The position numbers and the translations under genes are program-made. Of a stretch of 64,000 bases of DNA, positions 51,805-60,958 are shown in pieces (the stretch's first letter is position 1; every line of letters starts with the position of its first letter). Origin of the DNA: Acinetobacter calcoaceticus (GTDB lineage: Bacteria; Pseudomonadota; Gammaproteobacteria; Pseudomonadales; Moraxellaceae); the NCBI RefSeq assembly GCF_900520355.1, contig NZ_LS999521.1, positions 3,720,001-3,784,000 of the forward strand, read 5' to 3'. The notes under the pieces were generated by a model that was not told the DNA's origin, did not search any database, and saw only the letters and a list, made by a program, of their open reading frames with translations.

Positions 51805-53079
51805 TTAAAAATTATATCGAATCTGGGCATACACCAGACTGTTATCTCTAAATTGTCCTAACACCGTATCATTTTTACCCCAGAAGCGATCTCCACCTGC
51901 ATTCAACTGCCAGTGATCATTGAGGCTGTAATTAATACGTACTCTCAACAATTCATTAGGTTCTGGTGCAAAATAGAATCCCGTTACTTCCAGCTTTAGA
52001 TTATCGTTCAGCAAGTTAAGTGCATAGCGCAGCATAGCTCCATACTGATCCTGCTCATATTGGTCACTGGTTGTTTGCTGATAACGGTAAACTTCTCTCA
52101 ATAATGGATTTGTTAGGCTGTCGGCAGATCTAAAATCCTCCGTATGTTTGTACACGCCTACTAAACTCAGCGTGGAGTTCTTTAATGACAATTCCGGTCC
52201 CATGACCACAGTTAAATTATTTTTCTTATGTGAAAGATCTTCGCTACCATCCGAGTCTGTCTTTGTATACGCAGCTTCACCTCGCCACACGAGATCGTTA
52301 TGGTTATAACTAAAATCAAATCCATAGACAGACATAGGATTATTTTTCAGCTGCAATGTTGCCTCCCCTGTTGGAGATGCAGAAAGAACTGACAGATCGG
52401 GCATATGATCCAAACCTGAGAAATACGATGCCCCAACATCCAGACCATCTACGGAATAATCCCAGCGCATTGCAAACGCAGGACGGCTCTTACGGTCTAT
52501 GTCATACTGAACACCAGCAATCTGACGCAATGGAATCACATCTGAACGACTACGCGGATACCACAATGCCGTCCATTTATTGGTTCCAGATTCAGGAATA
52601 TACGTCAATTTGAGAGCATCATTTCCAAGACGTTGATCTGTCTCATCTGGCACTAGACGCGTATAGTCACGGGGCGATAGGTTATCTGTTGGGTTAATCC
52701 CGTCAGCTCTCCCCCAGACTACAATCTGGCGACCAACGTCGAGATAAAACGTCTGATCCCAGTTATAAGATGCGTACAACTCACGTAAGTTGCGATTCAC
52801 CTTACTCACCTGATCTGGATTTACAGTGTGGTCCGTTTCGTCTCCAATATTTATGTCGTAATGGATCTTAAACTCAGGGTTAAACTTGAGGGTACCATTG
52901 GACCAGAAACTTGCTTGCCCAATGTTTTTTAACGAGCTTAGATCACGATCCGATGACCACACATCGAGCCTGGCTGAGTTCTGGCTCACAAAACTAATTT
53001 CGCTGTCATCTGCATAAGCATGCTGCAGTAGCATAAAGCTACTGCAGCATGCAAATACCCAATAGGTACCTTGTGTCAT
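51805..53079 (-). CDS. DUF1302-like outer-membrane beta-barrel
   Basis: At 424 residues it has a signal peptide (about 1-23, ending AYA) and repeating short amphipathic strands that end YAQIRYNF, as in outer-membrane barrels. The block YLDVGRQIVVWGRADGINP followed by NLSPRDYTRL is characteristic of DUF1302 proteins. DUF1302 genes usually accompany MMPL/RND exporters and LolA-like proteins, and here the start overlaps the exporter stop by 4 bases. It probably provides the outer-membrane end of the export route for the lipid product. No transport activity is shown by sequence alone. Confidence 0.85.
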   Translation of the reverse strand: MTQGTYWVFACCSSFMLLQHAYADDSEISFVSQNSARLDVWSSDRDLSSLKNIGQASFWSNGTLKFNPEFKIHYDINIGDETDHTVNPDQVSKVNRNLRELYASYNWDQTFYLDVGRQIVVWGRADGINPTDNLSPRDYTRLVPDETDQRLGNDALKLTYIPESGTNKWTALWYPRSRSDVIPLRQIAGVQYDIDRKSRPAFAMRWDYSVDGLDVGASYFSGLDHMPDLSVLSASPTGEATLQLKNNPMSVYGFDFSYNHNDLVWRGEAAYTKTDSDGSEDLSHKKNNLTVVMGPELSLKNSTLSLVGVYKHTEDFRSADSLTNPLLREVYRYQQTTSDQYEQDQYGAMLRYALNLLNDNLKLEVTGFYFAPEPNELLRVRINYSLNDHWQLNAGGDRFWGKNDTVLGQFRDNSLVYAQIRYNF

Positions 53080-56000
53080 TTTTCAAGACTCTGCGGTGAG
53101 AAAATCTTATCAGATAAGGTTTTTTCTGCGGCAAAATCACTGACGATAACTTGTGTCATATGCTGAGTTTGCAGATTCTTTGCCATAGATTTCATGGCCT
53201 GCCATCTCGGTTTCACTTTGCCATAAGGGCGGATATCCGTGAACTCAATATGCTTTAACGGCTTACCTGCAGTATCCCAAATGTCGATGGTTGCTGTAAC
53301 AAAGTTGTCTTTGAGTATGCACATGCGACGTTTGCTATAACCAAAGTCACTCTTCACCGTATTATTGATTGGCGTTGCTTCAATCATGTAGCAATCTTTG
53401 CCATTAAATTTGCCATCTGCAAGTTTAGTGTACTTCCAGTCACTTAACTTATAGCCAAGTACATCACCATAACTAAAGTCCGTACCGATAAAGGCATCAC
53501 CCTTGTTCGCCGATGCAAGACGGCGTACTTTTTTCAATGCAGGCAAATAGACAAACATGCTATCACTGCCTTTTGAGTTCTCAATCAACAGTGTCGTGGT
53601 TCCTTGTACATCTGCAGGCGAGATGAATTCGGTCAAACGCATATTATTTTGAGTATTCCCAGCCAGTTTGGTCATGTTCTTAGTTAGACGCACACGTTGA
53701 TCGCCATTTTTAGAGGTCAACACAAACTTGGCACTGGCAGTTGAGCTCAGAAATTTAGAAGCATCGTCACTACGATTAACAATGTCTTGAACTTCATCTG
53801 CATAAGATGTTTTAGGCATCGACATTGTGAGCGCCGTACCCAACAAAAGGCTTGTCACGACAGTTTGTGCAACGGTAATGTTCTTCTTATTTGAGGGAAA
53901 GATAAAACGAGGTTTCAAGATTAGAATCATTGTAGGTACCATAATTAAGGTTGCAAATACACTGAAAAGCATCGCAATCACAATAAACATCGCTAGCCAT
54001 TGATGGACGTGGAAGCCTTGCGACAAGGACAGCACACCGTAACCACCAGCAACCGCAGTCGCGACAAAAAGAGAAGCCTTACCAGCAGTACTTAAAGTTT
54101 TACGAATAGCGTCTTTGATATCGCCCCCTTCTTCGCGCAAGATTTCACGCAAGCGATAGAGGAAGTAAATGGCATAATCTGCACCAATACCGACAGCCAT
54201 GGCCGAGATGAGGGAGTTCGGAATATTGAGCGGAATGTCGAGCCAGCCCATCACACCAAAGATTGCAAGAATCGAGAATAGAAGTGGTGTCAGGACAATT
54301 AGTCCCGCTGAAAGTGAGCGGAAAACCAGCGCTGAGATAAAGAATACAGCAAATGAAATCTGTAGAATATTCATGAGCTTGCCGTGAACCATTGTTTCAG
54401 TCAAAGCAATGGTCTGAGTCACATCACCACCAAAACTTACGACAGCTTTATCGCCCAACTGACCCGCCATATACGTTTTTAGCGACTCAAGGATTTCTTT
54501 GATGCGGTGATTACTACCCGTTTTCAGCAGAATCGTGATCTTGGCATAGCGCTGAGTCGTATCAATGTAAGATTCAAAATCAGTCGGCTCACCAGACATT
54601 GAGTACAACAGCAGATACTGAGCAACAACATCTTTGGTTGCTGGAACCTGAAATGCCTGTGGCTGATCGGCATTCATTGCCTGATTCATTCTCTTGATAT
54701 AGTCCACGATAGAGATTGTTTTACCGACCTCTGGAATCGAATTCGCGAACTTTTCTGTATTATCAATCGCTTTTAGGATTTCTGGGTTTTCAATACCATC
54801 ACGAACTTTTGTATCGACCATGATGTAAAGGCTGTTTGTACCGCCAAGAGACTGATTTAAAAATCTGTCATCCTGCTGCATCGGTAGGTCATGTGAGAAG
54901 AAGTTGCGGCTATCGTTATCCACTACAATACGGCTAGTGCCAATAGCAAGAAAGACGCCCAGTACTGCAATCACCGTCATTAGCATCATTCGCGGACGAA
55001 CTGACAAAATGACATCGCCAATGCGTTTTGGAATCCAGTCCCAGATTGGTAAACCTTTGCGTGCAACCTTGGTAACCGAAGGCGGTGGTAGCATCGAGCG
55101 AAGTACAGGAATAAAAGTCATCTCAATGATCAGTGTACTGATGATCCCGATTCCTGTAAAAATACCGAATGAACGGATGGTCGGAATATTAAAGGTCAAC
55201 AGCGAGAAGAATCCAGCCGCTGCAATTCCGCCAGCCAATATCATAACTGGACCAACACGAACCATAGACTGCACCACGGCTTCGCTATTCGCAGCTTTAG
55301 GTTCCATACCTTGGGCAGTCAGTCGATCAAAGTCTTCATAGTATCGCTTGAGCAACTGTACGGCGTGCCCTGCCGCAATGGCCAGAATCAGAATTGGTGT
55401 AGGAGAGTTAAAAATATCCATTGGCTGTTTGAACAGACCCATCATACCCATACCCCACGCCACAGCCAGTAAAGCTGTAACTAGTGGAAGGATCAAACCC
55501 TGCTTACTGCGGAATGCTTCGAAGTGCAATAACCCAATGACCAGTATGGCAATTGGGAACAAGATATTGATCCGTTTAGAGTAATCTTCGGCTTTATCCA
55601 AATAAACAGGATTGCCACCGACACTGATGGTCATATCCTTAGACTGTTCGTCTGCTACGATTTTATTGATCGGAGCCATCATTTTTTGGAAGCCCTCTGG
55701 ACTTTCCTCAAGCTCAAGCAAAATAGCAGCAGTTTTCTGATCTTTAGATACGACCGAATTCATGTAGATTGGGTTCAGTGCCAGCAATTTTTTCAGCTGA
55801 TCAACATCACTCTCGGTTACAGAACTGTTCGGTAGTAGTTTCTTGGCATCAAATCCATCCGAATTGGCGGTGATCCCTTTGGCCTGCCGTGCAGCTAGGC
55901 TCATCAGGGTAGATCGAACCACACCCGGAGCATTATCAACTTCTTCGGTAATGCGTTTGACTTTTTCTAACACTTGCGGCTGATAAATATCACCCTGCTT

Positions 56001-56717
56001 CGGCGTAATACCAATCACAACCATGTACTTGGAGCCGAATTTCTTTTCAATCAGCTTAGTCGAGGTGATATAAGGATGTCCTTTGGGAGCAAGCGCATCT
56101 GGATCAATAATAATTTTGACGCCAGATGCAAGATATGCCAAGACAATCGTCAAGAGCATGACCACCGTCAACACAATACGGCGATGTTTGAGAATCCAAC
56201 GCGAGTATTGTTCCATCACCTGATGAGTCTTGCGAAGTGGTTTATTGGTCTCGTGCGTCTGCTTACCAACCGACTCATAGGCTTCACCCTTCTGAGCCAG
56301 TGCTTCAAGATTAGCAACGTCTTTCTTGAACTGAGCAAGAACCATCTTTTTCAGCAATGCCGCAGGTAATACGCCAAAAAAACTACCTGGCTCTGCCTCA
56401 AACACCCACTCTATCCATGTACCTTCAGGATGTGGTTTGAAGCGATAAGTACCTGTGTAGTGGAAAGGCCCTTCCACGACTTTGAACGCATACAATTCGT
56501 TCGGTACTAGATGTGTGATTTCACCTTTAAAGGACATCTCACGACCAATAAAGCTAAAACCGATTTCATACTTGCTGCCCACACGCGGAGTATTGTCTAG
56601 CAGTTCAGAATGCTTACATGACAATTGCCAGCCTGCATCATTGGCTGGGTTTGCAAGATAGTTGAAAACCTTGTCAATCTCGGCCGGTATGAGGAAAGCA
56701 TGTTCTATGGTCACCAT
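53076..56717 (-). CDS. SRPBCC - RND/MMPL exporter - LolA-like fusion protein
   Basis: The 1213-residue protein has three parts. Residues 1-150 form a lipid-binding SRPBCC (START-like) domain, starting MVTIEHAFLIPAEIDKVFNY. Residues 173-965 form an RND/MMPL transporter with about 12 membrane helices and two periplasmic loops. The last segment (about 947-973) resembles a signal/membrane helix leading into residues 974-1213, a periplasmic LolA-like domain (outer-membrane lipoprotein-sorting, with VYLPALKKVRRLA, DFSYGDVLGY). These parts are normally separate genes. One chain could take the lipid product from the cytoplasm, drive it across the inner membrane and carry it through the periplasm to the DUF1302-like barrel. 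It is 24 bases after the NRPS. Confidence 0.9.
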   Translation of the reverse strand: MVTIEHAFLIPAEIDKVFNYLANPANDAGWQLSCKHSELLDNTPRVGSKYEIGFSFIGREMSFKGEITHLVPNELYAFKVVEGPFHYTGTYRFKPHPEGTWIEWVFEAEPGSFFGVLPAALLKKMVLAQFKKDVANLEALAQKGEAYESVGKQTHETNKPLRKTHQVMEQYSRWILKHRRIVLTVVMLLTIVLAYLASGVKIIIDPDALAPKGHPYITSTKLIEKKFGSKYMVVIGITPKQGDIYQPQVLEKVKRITEEVDNAPGVVRSTLMSLAARQAKGITANSDGFDAKKLLPNSSVTESDVDQLKKLLALNPIYMNSVVSKDQKTAAILLELEESPEGFQKMMAPINKIVADEQSKDMTISVGGNPVYLDKAEDYSKRINILFPIAILVIGLLHFEAFRSKQGLILPLVTALLAVAWGMGMMGLFKQPMDIFNSPTPILILAIAAGHAVQLLKRYYEDFDRLTAQGMEPKAANSEAVVQSMVRVGPVMILAGGIAAAGFFSLLTFNIPTIRSFGIFTGIGIISTLIIEMTFIPVLRSMLPPPSVTKVARKGLPIWDWIPKRIGDVILSVRPRMMLMTVIAVLGVFLAIGTSRIVVDNDSRNFFSHDLPMQQDDRFLNQSLGGTNSLYIMVDTKVRDGIENPEILKAIDNTEKFANSIPEVGKTISIVDYIKRMNQAMNADQPQAFQVPATKDVVAQYLLLYSMSGEPTDFESYIDTTQRYAKITILLKTGSNHRIKEILESLKTYMAGQLGDKAVVSFGGDVTQTIALTETMVHGKLMNILQISFAVFFISALVFRSLSAGLIVLTPLLFSILAIFGVMGWLDIPLNIPNSLISAMAVGIGADYAIYFLYRLREILREEGGDIKDAIRKTLSTAGKASLFVATAVAGGYGVLSLSQGFHVHQWLAMFIVIAMLFSVFATLIMVPTMILILKPRFIFPSNKKNITVAQTVVTSLLLGTALTMSMPKTSYADEVQDIVNRSDDASKFLSSTASAKFVLTSKNGDQRVRLTKNMTKLAGNTQNNMRLTEFISPADVQGTTTLLIENSKGSDSMFVYLPALKKVRRLASANKGDAFIGTDFSYGDVLGYKLSDWKYTKLADGKFNGKDCYMIEATPINNTVKSDFGYSKRRMCILKDNFVTATIDIWDTAGKPLKHIEFTDIRPYGKVKPRWQAMKSMAKNLQTQHMTQVIVSDFAAEKTLSDKIFSPQSLEK

Positions 56718-56741
56718 AGTGGTTCTACCTTCTTGTATTTC

Positions 56742-59700
56742 TTATGCGGGAATTGGATACATCTGATCAATTGTCTGGGCAACAGCCACGACATTCTCAG
56801 CGTACATAATCGATGAATGATCACCAGGCAAATCAACCTGTGTAAATGTGTCTTTGACCAGTTGGTCCCAGCCTAGACTTTCCCCAAAATCTTCCAGCTC
56901 ATCTTTGGCCTTAACCAAGAGGATCGGAAAATCTTCAGGCTCTGGGAAATAGGTCTGGAGTGCGATGCCATTCGCCAAATAGGTATCAAAGTAAAGTCGG
57001 AAATCTGATGGGTCTGCATCTAGAGGTAGAACATTGATGGCCTTGGCTTCTTTAAGTACATGGTCAAACATGTGATCTGGACTCAATTCACGCAAATATT
57101 GCGCTGGTATCATCAGCTTTTTGCCATAAGGCGCAGCCAGATCGCGGGCAAACCAAGATAAAAGCATGGCATCGTCAGCATCATCAGGCATATTCTCAGC
57201 GATTGGAGCACGGGTATCGATCATGACAATACCTGTGACCTGCTGCCCCATTAGACGCAACTGATGACTGATCTCGTATGCAATCGCACCGCCAAAGCAC
57301 CAGCCACCGAGAAAATAAGGTCCCTCAGGTTGTGTCTTTTGCATTTCAGCAATATAGAGTGTCGCCATGTCTTCGATCGCCACTTCAGCAGCATCTGCTT
57401 CTATCAGGCCAGGAGACTGAATAGCACGTAAGGTACGATTCGGATTAAGATGACGCGAGAGTTCCATATAACAGAAGGTACTGCCACCAATCGGATGGAA
57501 CAACCACAGCGGCTGTTCGTAGGTTCCGCGGCGCAGCTCGATTACGATAGAGGGTTTAACTTCTTTATTGTCACGAATGATCTCAGCCAGACGCTCCACG
57601 GTGGAGTACTGTGCCAGCAAGGCAACTGGTAAGTCGGTACTGAATACCTTTTTGAGATGATTGATAAGCTTTACAGCCAGCAACGAATGCCCGCCCAACT
57701 CGAAGAAATCATCATATATCCCAACCCGTTTGACCGACAGGATCTGCTCAAAGGTAGTACAGAGCTCGATTTCGATCGGATCACGTGGCGCAACATAATC
57801 GTTACTTTGCTCAAACACAGGCTCAGGAAACGCTTTACGATCTAGCTTATTGTTAGCCGTCATTGGAAACTGGTCCAATGTAATAAACGTATTTGGCACC
57901 ATGTAAGCTGGTAGATGGATTTGCATCGTCTTTTTCAGATTAGCAATGTCAATCTCATGTCCAGTCACATACGCCACCAGTTTCTGATCATTGCTGGTAG
58001 TCGTCTTAACTAACACGACTGCGTCTGTGATACCGTCGATCTGCTTGAGAACATTCTCGATTTCGCCTAGTTCAATACGGAATCCACGAATCTTGACTTG
58101 GAAATCTAGGCGCCCATGATGAGTCAAATGCCCATCCGTATGTAGACAGACTTTATCTCCGGTACGGTAGAGTCGGCCAGCATTTGGCAGAGATGGCAAA
58201 GTTCTAAATTGCGCATCTGTCAGCTCAGGTCGATGCCAGTAATCAACCGCCAGACCATCACCTCCAATCCAAAGCTCCCCCATAACGCCTGGTGGCACTA
58301 AACGCTGCTGTTCATCAAGGACATAAAGCTGGGTGTTCGCCAGTGGTTCGCCTAAAGCGATATATTTTGCATCAGTGATACGGGCCGCACTCGACCAAAC
58401 AGTGGTCTCAGTCGGGCCATAGACATTCCAGAGACAGCCGACTTTGCCTAGCAGTTTTTCTGCCAGTATAGAATCTAGCGCTTCGCCTCCACAGAGTGCG
58501 GTCAACTCTAGATTGCCACTCCACTCGCTGTCTAAGAGCATTTTCCAAGAAGCCGGTGTTGCCTGCAAAACATTGATAGACTTAACATTTAGATAATCCA
58601 CCAATTGATTACCATCTTGTGATACCTCTCGTGGGCAAACATGCACCACACCGCCGTACATCAGCGGAATCAACAGCTCGAGAATCGAGATATCAAACGC
58701 ATAAGTGGTGATTGCTAACAGCTGAGTCTCAGTCGTTACTTGCAATCTATCATTCATGGATAGTAAGAAATTGATGATTGAAGGATGCCCAATACATACA
58801 CCTTTTGGCTTACCTGTCGAGCCTGAGGTGTACATCACATAAGCGGTCTCACCAAAGGCAAGCGTCTCGCGTACTTGCTCAAGGGGCACAACACCAGCTT
58901 GATTGATATCTAAGCGCGGTACAGAAACTGTGAGAGCATCCATCAACTCGGTTTGAGACAAGATGACTTTAGGTTCAGCATCTTCGATGATGTTATGTAA
59001 ACGTTCACTTGGGAAATTAGGATCTAGTGGTACATAGGCTGCCCCTGCCGCCCAGATCCCGAGGATTGCTGCTGGCAATAACGCCGTGCGGTCTAACATT
59101 AGACCTACACGATCGCCACGAGTAACGCCATGTACACGCAAATGTTCAGCGATACCAGCGATATGTTGACCTAACTCACGATAGCTAACCGTATGATCCT
59201 TTGAGGTTAGAGCATGATGATCACCACGCTCATCGATCTGCTTTAGAATCATTCCTAATAGATCATGTTGAGGATAATCAGTAGCCTGCCCACGTAGGGC
59301 ATCGAACTGGGTACCATCCTTATAATCAGGTGCGATATCTAACTCAACGATCTTACGCTCAGGATGAGACACCATCTCTGATAATACGGCTTGTAGCAGT
59401 TGCACCATATTGTCGGCAGACTGTGCAGAAAATAGCTCAGAGTTGTATTTCAGCACGCCAATCAGTTCGCCTTGATATTCACCGCCCATTTCCAGCGTAA
59501 GATCTAATTGACCTTCTTGCTGGCGAACCGGAAAACTTCCTAACGTCAGGTCTTGACCTACCAAGGTCGCTGGGGTCTGGATTGGTAAGAGAAGTTCTTT
59601 AAACTCATCCATGCCGCCTAGACGTTCCCAGAACATTCCCACCTGAGCCAATGGATTAATACTGCCATCACGCTTTGGTGAAACCGCCTCAACCACTCTG

Positions 59701-60701
59701 GAAAAGGCAACTTTTTGATGCTTGAGGCTCTGTCTTAATTGTTCCTGCACCTGCTGTGTGAACTGTCGTAAAGTCTGATCAGCATCGATGTCCATGTGAA
59801 TAGCAATCGTATTGACAAACTGCCCCAGTGCATTGCGCAAAGAGCGTTCAAGTCGACCAGCTACCGGTGTGGCAATGACTAGATTATTTTCATGAGATAG
59901 TTTGTGTAGCAGAATATAGAAACCCGATAGTACAAGTCCGAATAGCGTGATCTCATAATCTTTCGCCAAGCTCACAAGACCAGATGACACTGACTCAGGC
60001 ACACGGAAAACCAGTGAGCTGCCTTTATGTTGCTGCACAGCTGGACGTGGATAATCAAGCGGAATGCTATGCACGTGTGGTGCATGCTGTAACGCATTTT
60101 TCCAGAAAATTAGACTCTCATCAGCATCATCGGTCGCTGTGCTCTGCTGATTATCTGCATACTGTGCGAACTCGATTCCGTTCACCATATCCGACTCTGT
60201 AACAAGTCCAAAACGTTGGCAGACATCACGCAACAAGAGACCGATCGACCAGAAATCCATTAGGGCATGATGAATCACAACCGCAATCACATAGTGATTC
60301 TGACCGCGCTCATAGCAATGAATACGCCACAGCGGTGGCTGGGTCAGGTCAAAGGGCTGCTTCGTATCCTGCTCGACTAATTGTGTCAAATCAGACGCAT
60401 CGAGATGGCGAGCATCAGACACGATAATATTAGGATAGATACGATCCCAGATAAGTTGCTCAATACCCTGATCATTGGCAGGCATACTTACACGCAGCAG
60501 CGGATAATCATGCATTACCGCCTCTAGAATCTCCATCGGCTTGTTGCCTAATGGTTGGTTAACCTTCACATCAAAGGCCACCACCATATTGTAGGCACTG
60601 CACGTCGACTCAAGCCGCTGGATATACCAGATGCCGAGCTGTTCTGCAGAAATCGCATGGCGCGATAGAATTGCAGGTTCCAGTCGTACAAGGTTGTTCA
60701 C
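56742..60701 (-). CDS. Single-module NRPS, C-A-T-TE, predicted glycine-activating
   Basis: The 1319-residue NRPS has a condensation domain (about 15-445) with HHALMDFW at 144-151 (catalytic His145). The adenylation domain (about 480-955) has YTSGSTGKPKG at 624-634. A carrier domain carries GGHS with S1006, and the thioesterase (about 1055-1319) has GWCFGG with C1135 in place of the usual Ser, plus D1162 and H1295. The A-domain pocket residues align as D670, I671, L674, Q713, L736, G738, V760, V768, W769, K952 (DILQLGVVWK), close to the glycine code DILQLGLIWK. It should condense an ACP-bound fatty acyl group with glycine and release it. It overlaps the ACP gene by 4 bases. Confidence 0.93.
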   Translation of the reverse strand: MNNLVRLEPAILSRHAISAEQLGIWYIQRLESTCSAYNMVVAFDVKVNQPLGNKPMEILEAVMHDYPLLRVSMPANDQGIEQLIWDRIYPNIIVSDARHLDASDLTQLVEQDTKQPFDLTQPPLWRIHCYERGQNHYVIAVVIHHALMDFWSIGLLLRDVCQRFGLVTESDMVNGIEFAQYADNQQSTATDDADESLIFWKNALQHAPHVHSIPLDYPRPAVQQHKGSSLVFRVPESVSSGLVSLAKDYEITLFGLVLSGFYILLHKLSHENNLVIATPVAGRLERSLRNALGQFVNTIAIHMDIDADQTLRQFTQQVQEQLRQSLKHQKVAFSRVVEAVSPKRDGSINPLAQVGMFWERLGGMDEFKELLLPIQTPATLVGQDLTLGSFPVRQQEGQLDLTLEMGGEYQGELIGVLKYNSELFSAQSADNMVQLLQAVLSEMVSHPERKIVELDIAPDYKDGTQFDALRGQATDYPQHDLLGMILKQIDERGDHHALTSKDHTVSYRELGQHIAGIAEHLRVHGVTRGDRVGLMLDRTALLPAAILGIWAAGAAYVPLDPNFPSERLHNIIEDAEPKVILSQTELMDALTVSVPRLDINQAGVVPLEQVRETLAFGETAYVMYTSGSTGKPKGVCIGHPSIINFLLSMNDRLQVTTETQLLAITTYAFDISILELLIPLMYGGVVHVCPREVSQDGNQLVDYLNVKSINVLQATPASWKMLLDSEWSGNLELTALCGGEALDSILAEKLLGKVGCLWNVYGPTETTVWSSAARITDAKYIALGEPLANTQLYVLDEQQRLVPPGVMGELWIGGDGLAVDYWHRPELTDAQFRTLPSLPNAGRLYRTGDKVCLHTDGHLTHHGRLDFQVKIRGFRIELGEIENVLKQIDGITDAVVLVKTTTSNDQKLVAYVTGHEIDIANLKKTMQIHLPAYMVPNTFITLDQFPMTANNKLDRKAFPEPVFEQSNDYVAPRDPIEIELCTTFEQILSVKRVGIYDDFFELGGHSLLAVKLINHLKKVFSTDLPVALLAQYSTVERLAEIIRDNKEVKPSIVIELRRGTYEQPLWLFHPIGGSTFCYMELSRHLNPNRTLRAIQSPGLIEADAAEVAIEDMATLYIAEMQKTQPEGPYFLGGWCFGGAIAYEISHQLRLMGQQVTGIVMIDTRAPIAENMPDDADDAMLLSWFARDLAAPYGKKLMIPAQYLRELSPDHMFDHVLKEAKAINVLPLDADPSDFRLYFDTYLANGIALQTYFPEPEDFPILLVKAKDELEDFGESLGWDQLVKDTFTQVDLPGDHSSIMYAENVVAVAQTIDQMYPIPA

Positions 60702-60958
60702 GAAGCAACTCCCTGCTCCAACTGAGAAACGATATATTCAGCCAACGCATTAATGGTCGGGTAATCCCATAGTAGTGTCGGCTCAAGCTCCAGTTGTGTC
60801 AGATCCTCGAGATCTCCAGACACTGACAAAGCGACAATCGAATCGAGACCGTAACTGGTAAATTTTTTCTGTGGATCAAGAGTTTGGGGCTCGACACGCA
60901 TTTCTTTGGCTACTAGCGTGCGAATGATTTCGCTCCAGTAAGCTTTATCTTTATTCAT
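60698..60958 (-). CDS. Acyl carrier protein
   Basis: This 86-residue free-standing carrier has the phosphopantetheine serine S40 in YGLDSIVAL and helix III around LLWDYPTINALAEYIV. It probably accepts a fatty acyl group from the fatty-acyl-AMP ligase and presents it to the dehydrogenase-like enzyme and then to the NRPS condensation domain. It overlaps its neighbours by 4 bases on both sides (acyl-CoA dehydrogenase upstream, NRPS downstream), so stoichiometric translation is likely. Confidence 0.93.
   Translation of the reverse strand: MNKDKAYWSEIIRTLVAKEMRVEPQTLDPQKKFTSYGLDSIVALSVSGDLEDLTQLELEPTLLWDYPTINALAEYIVSQLEQGVAS

Noticed and set aside
54904..55341. 145-codon plus-strand frame opposite the RND exporter
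   Set aside because: It is a mirror frame of the exporter coding sequence without a ribosome site or recognisable domain.
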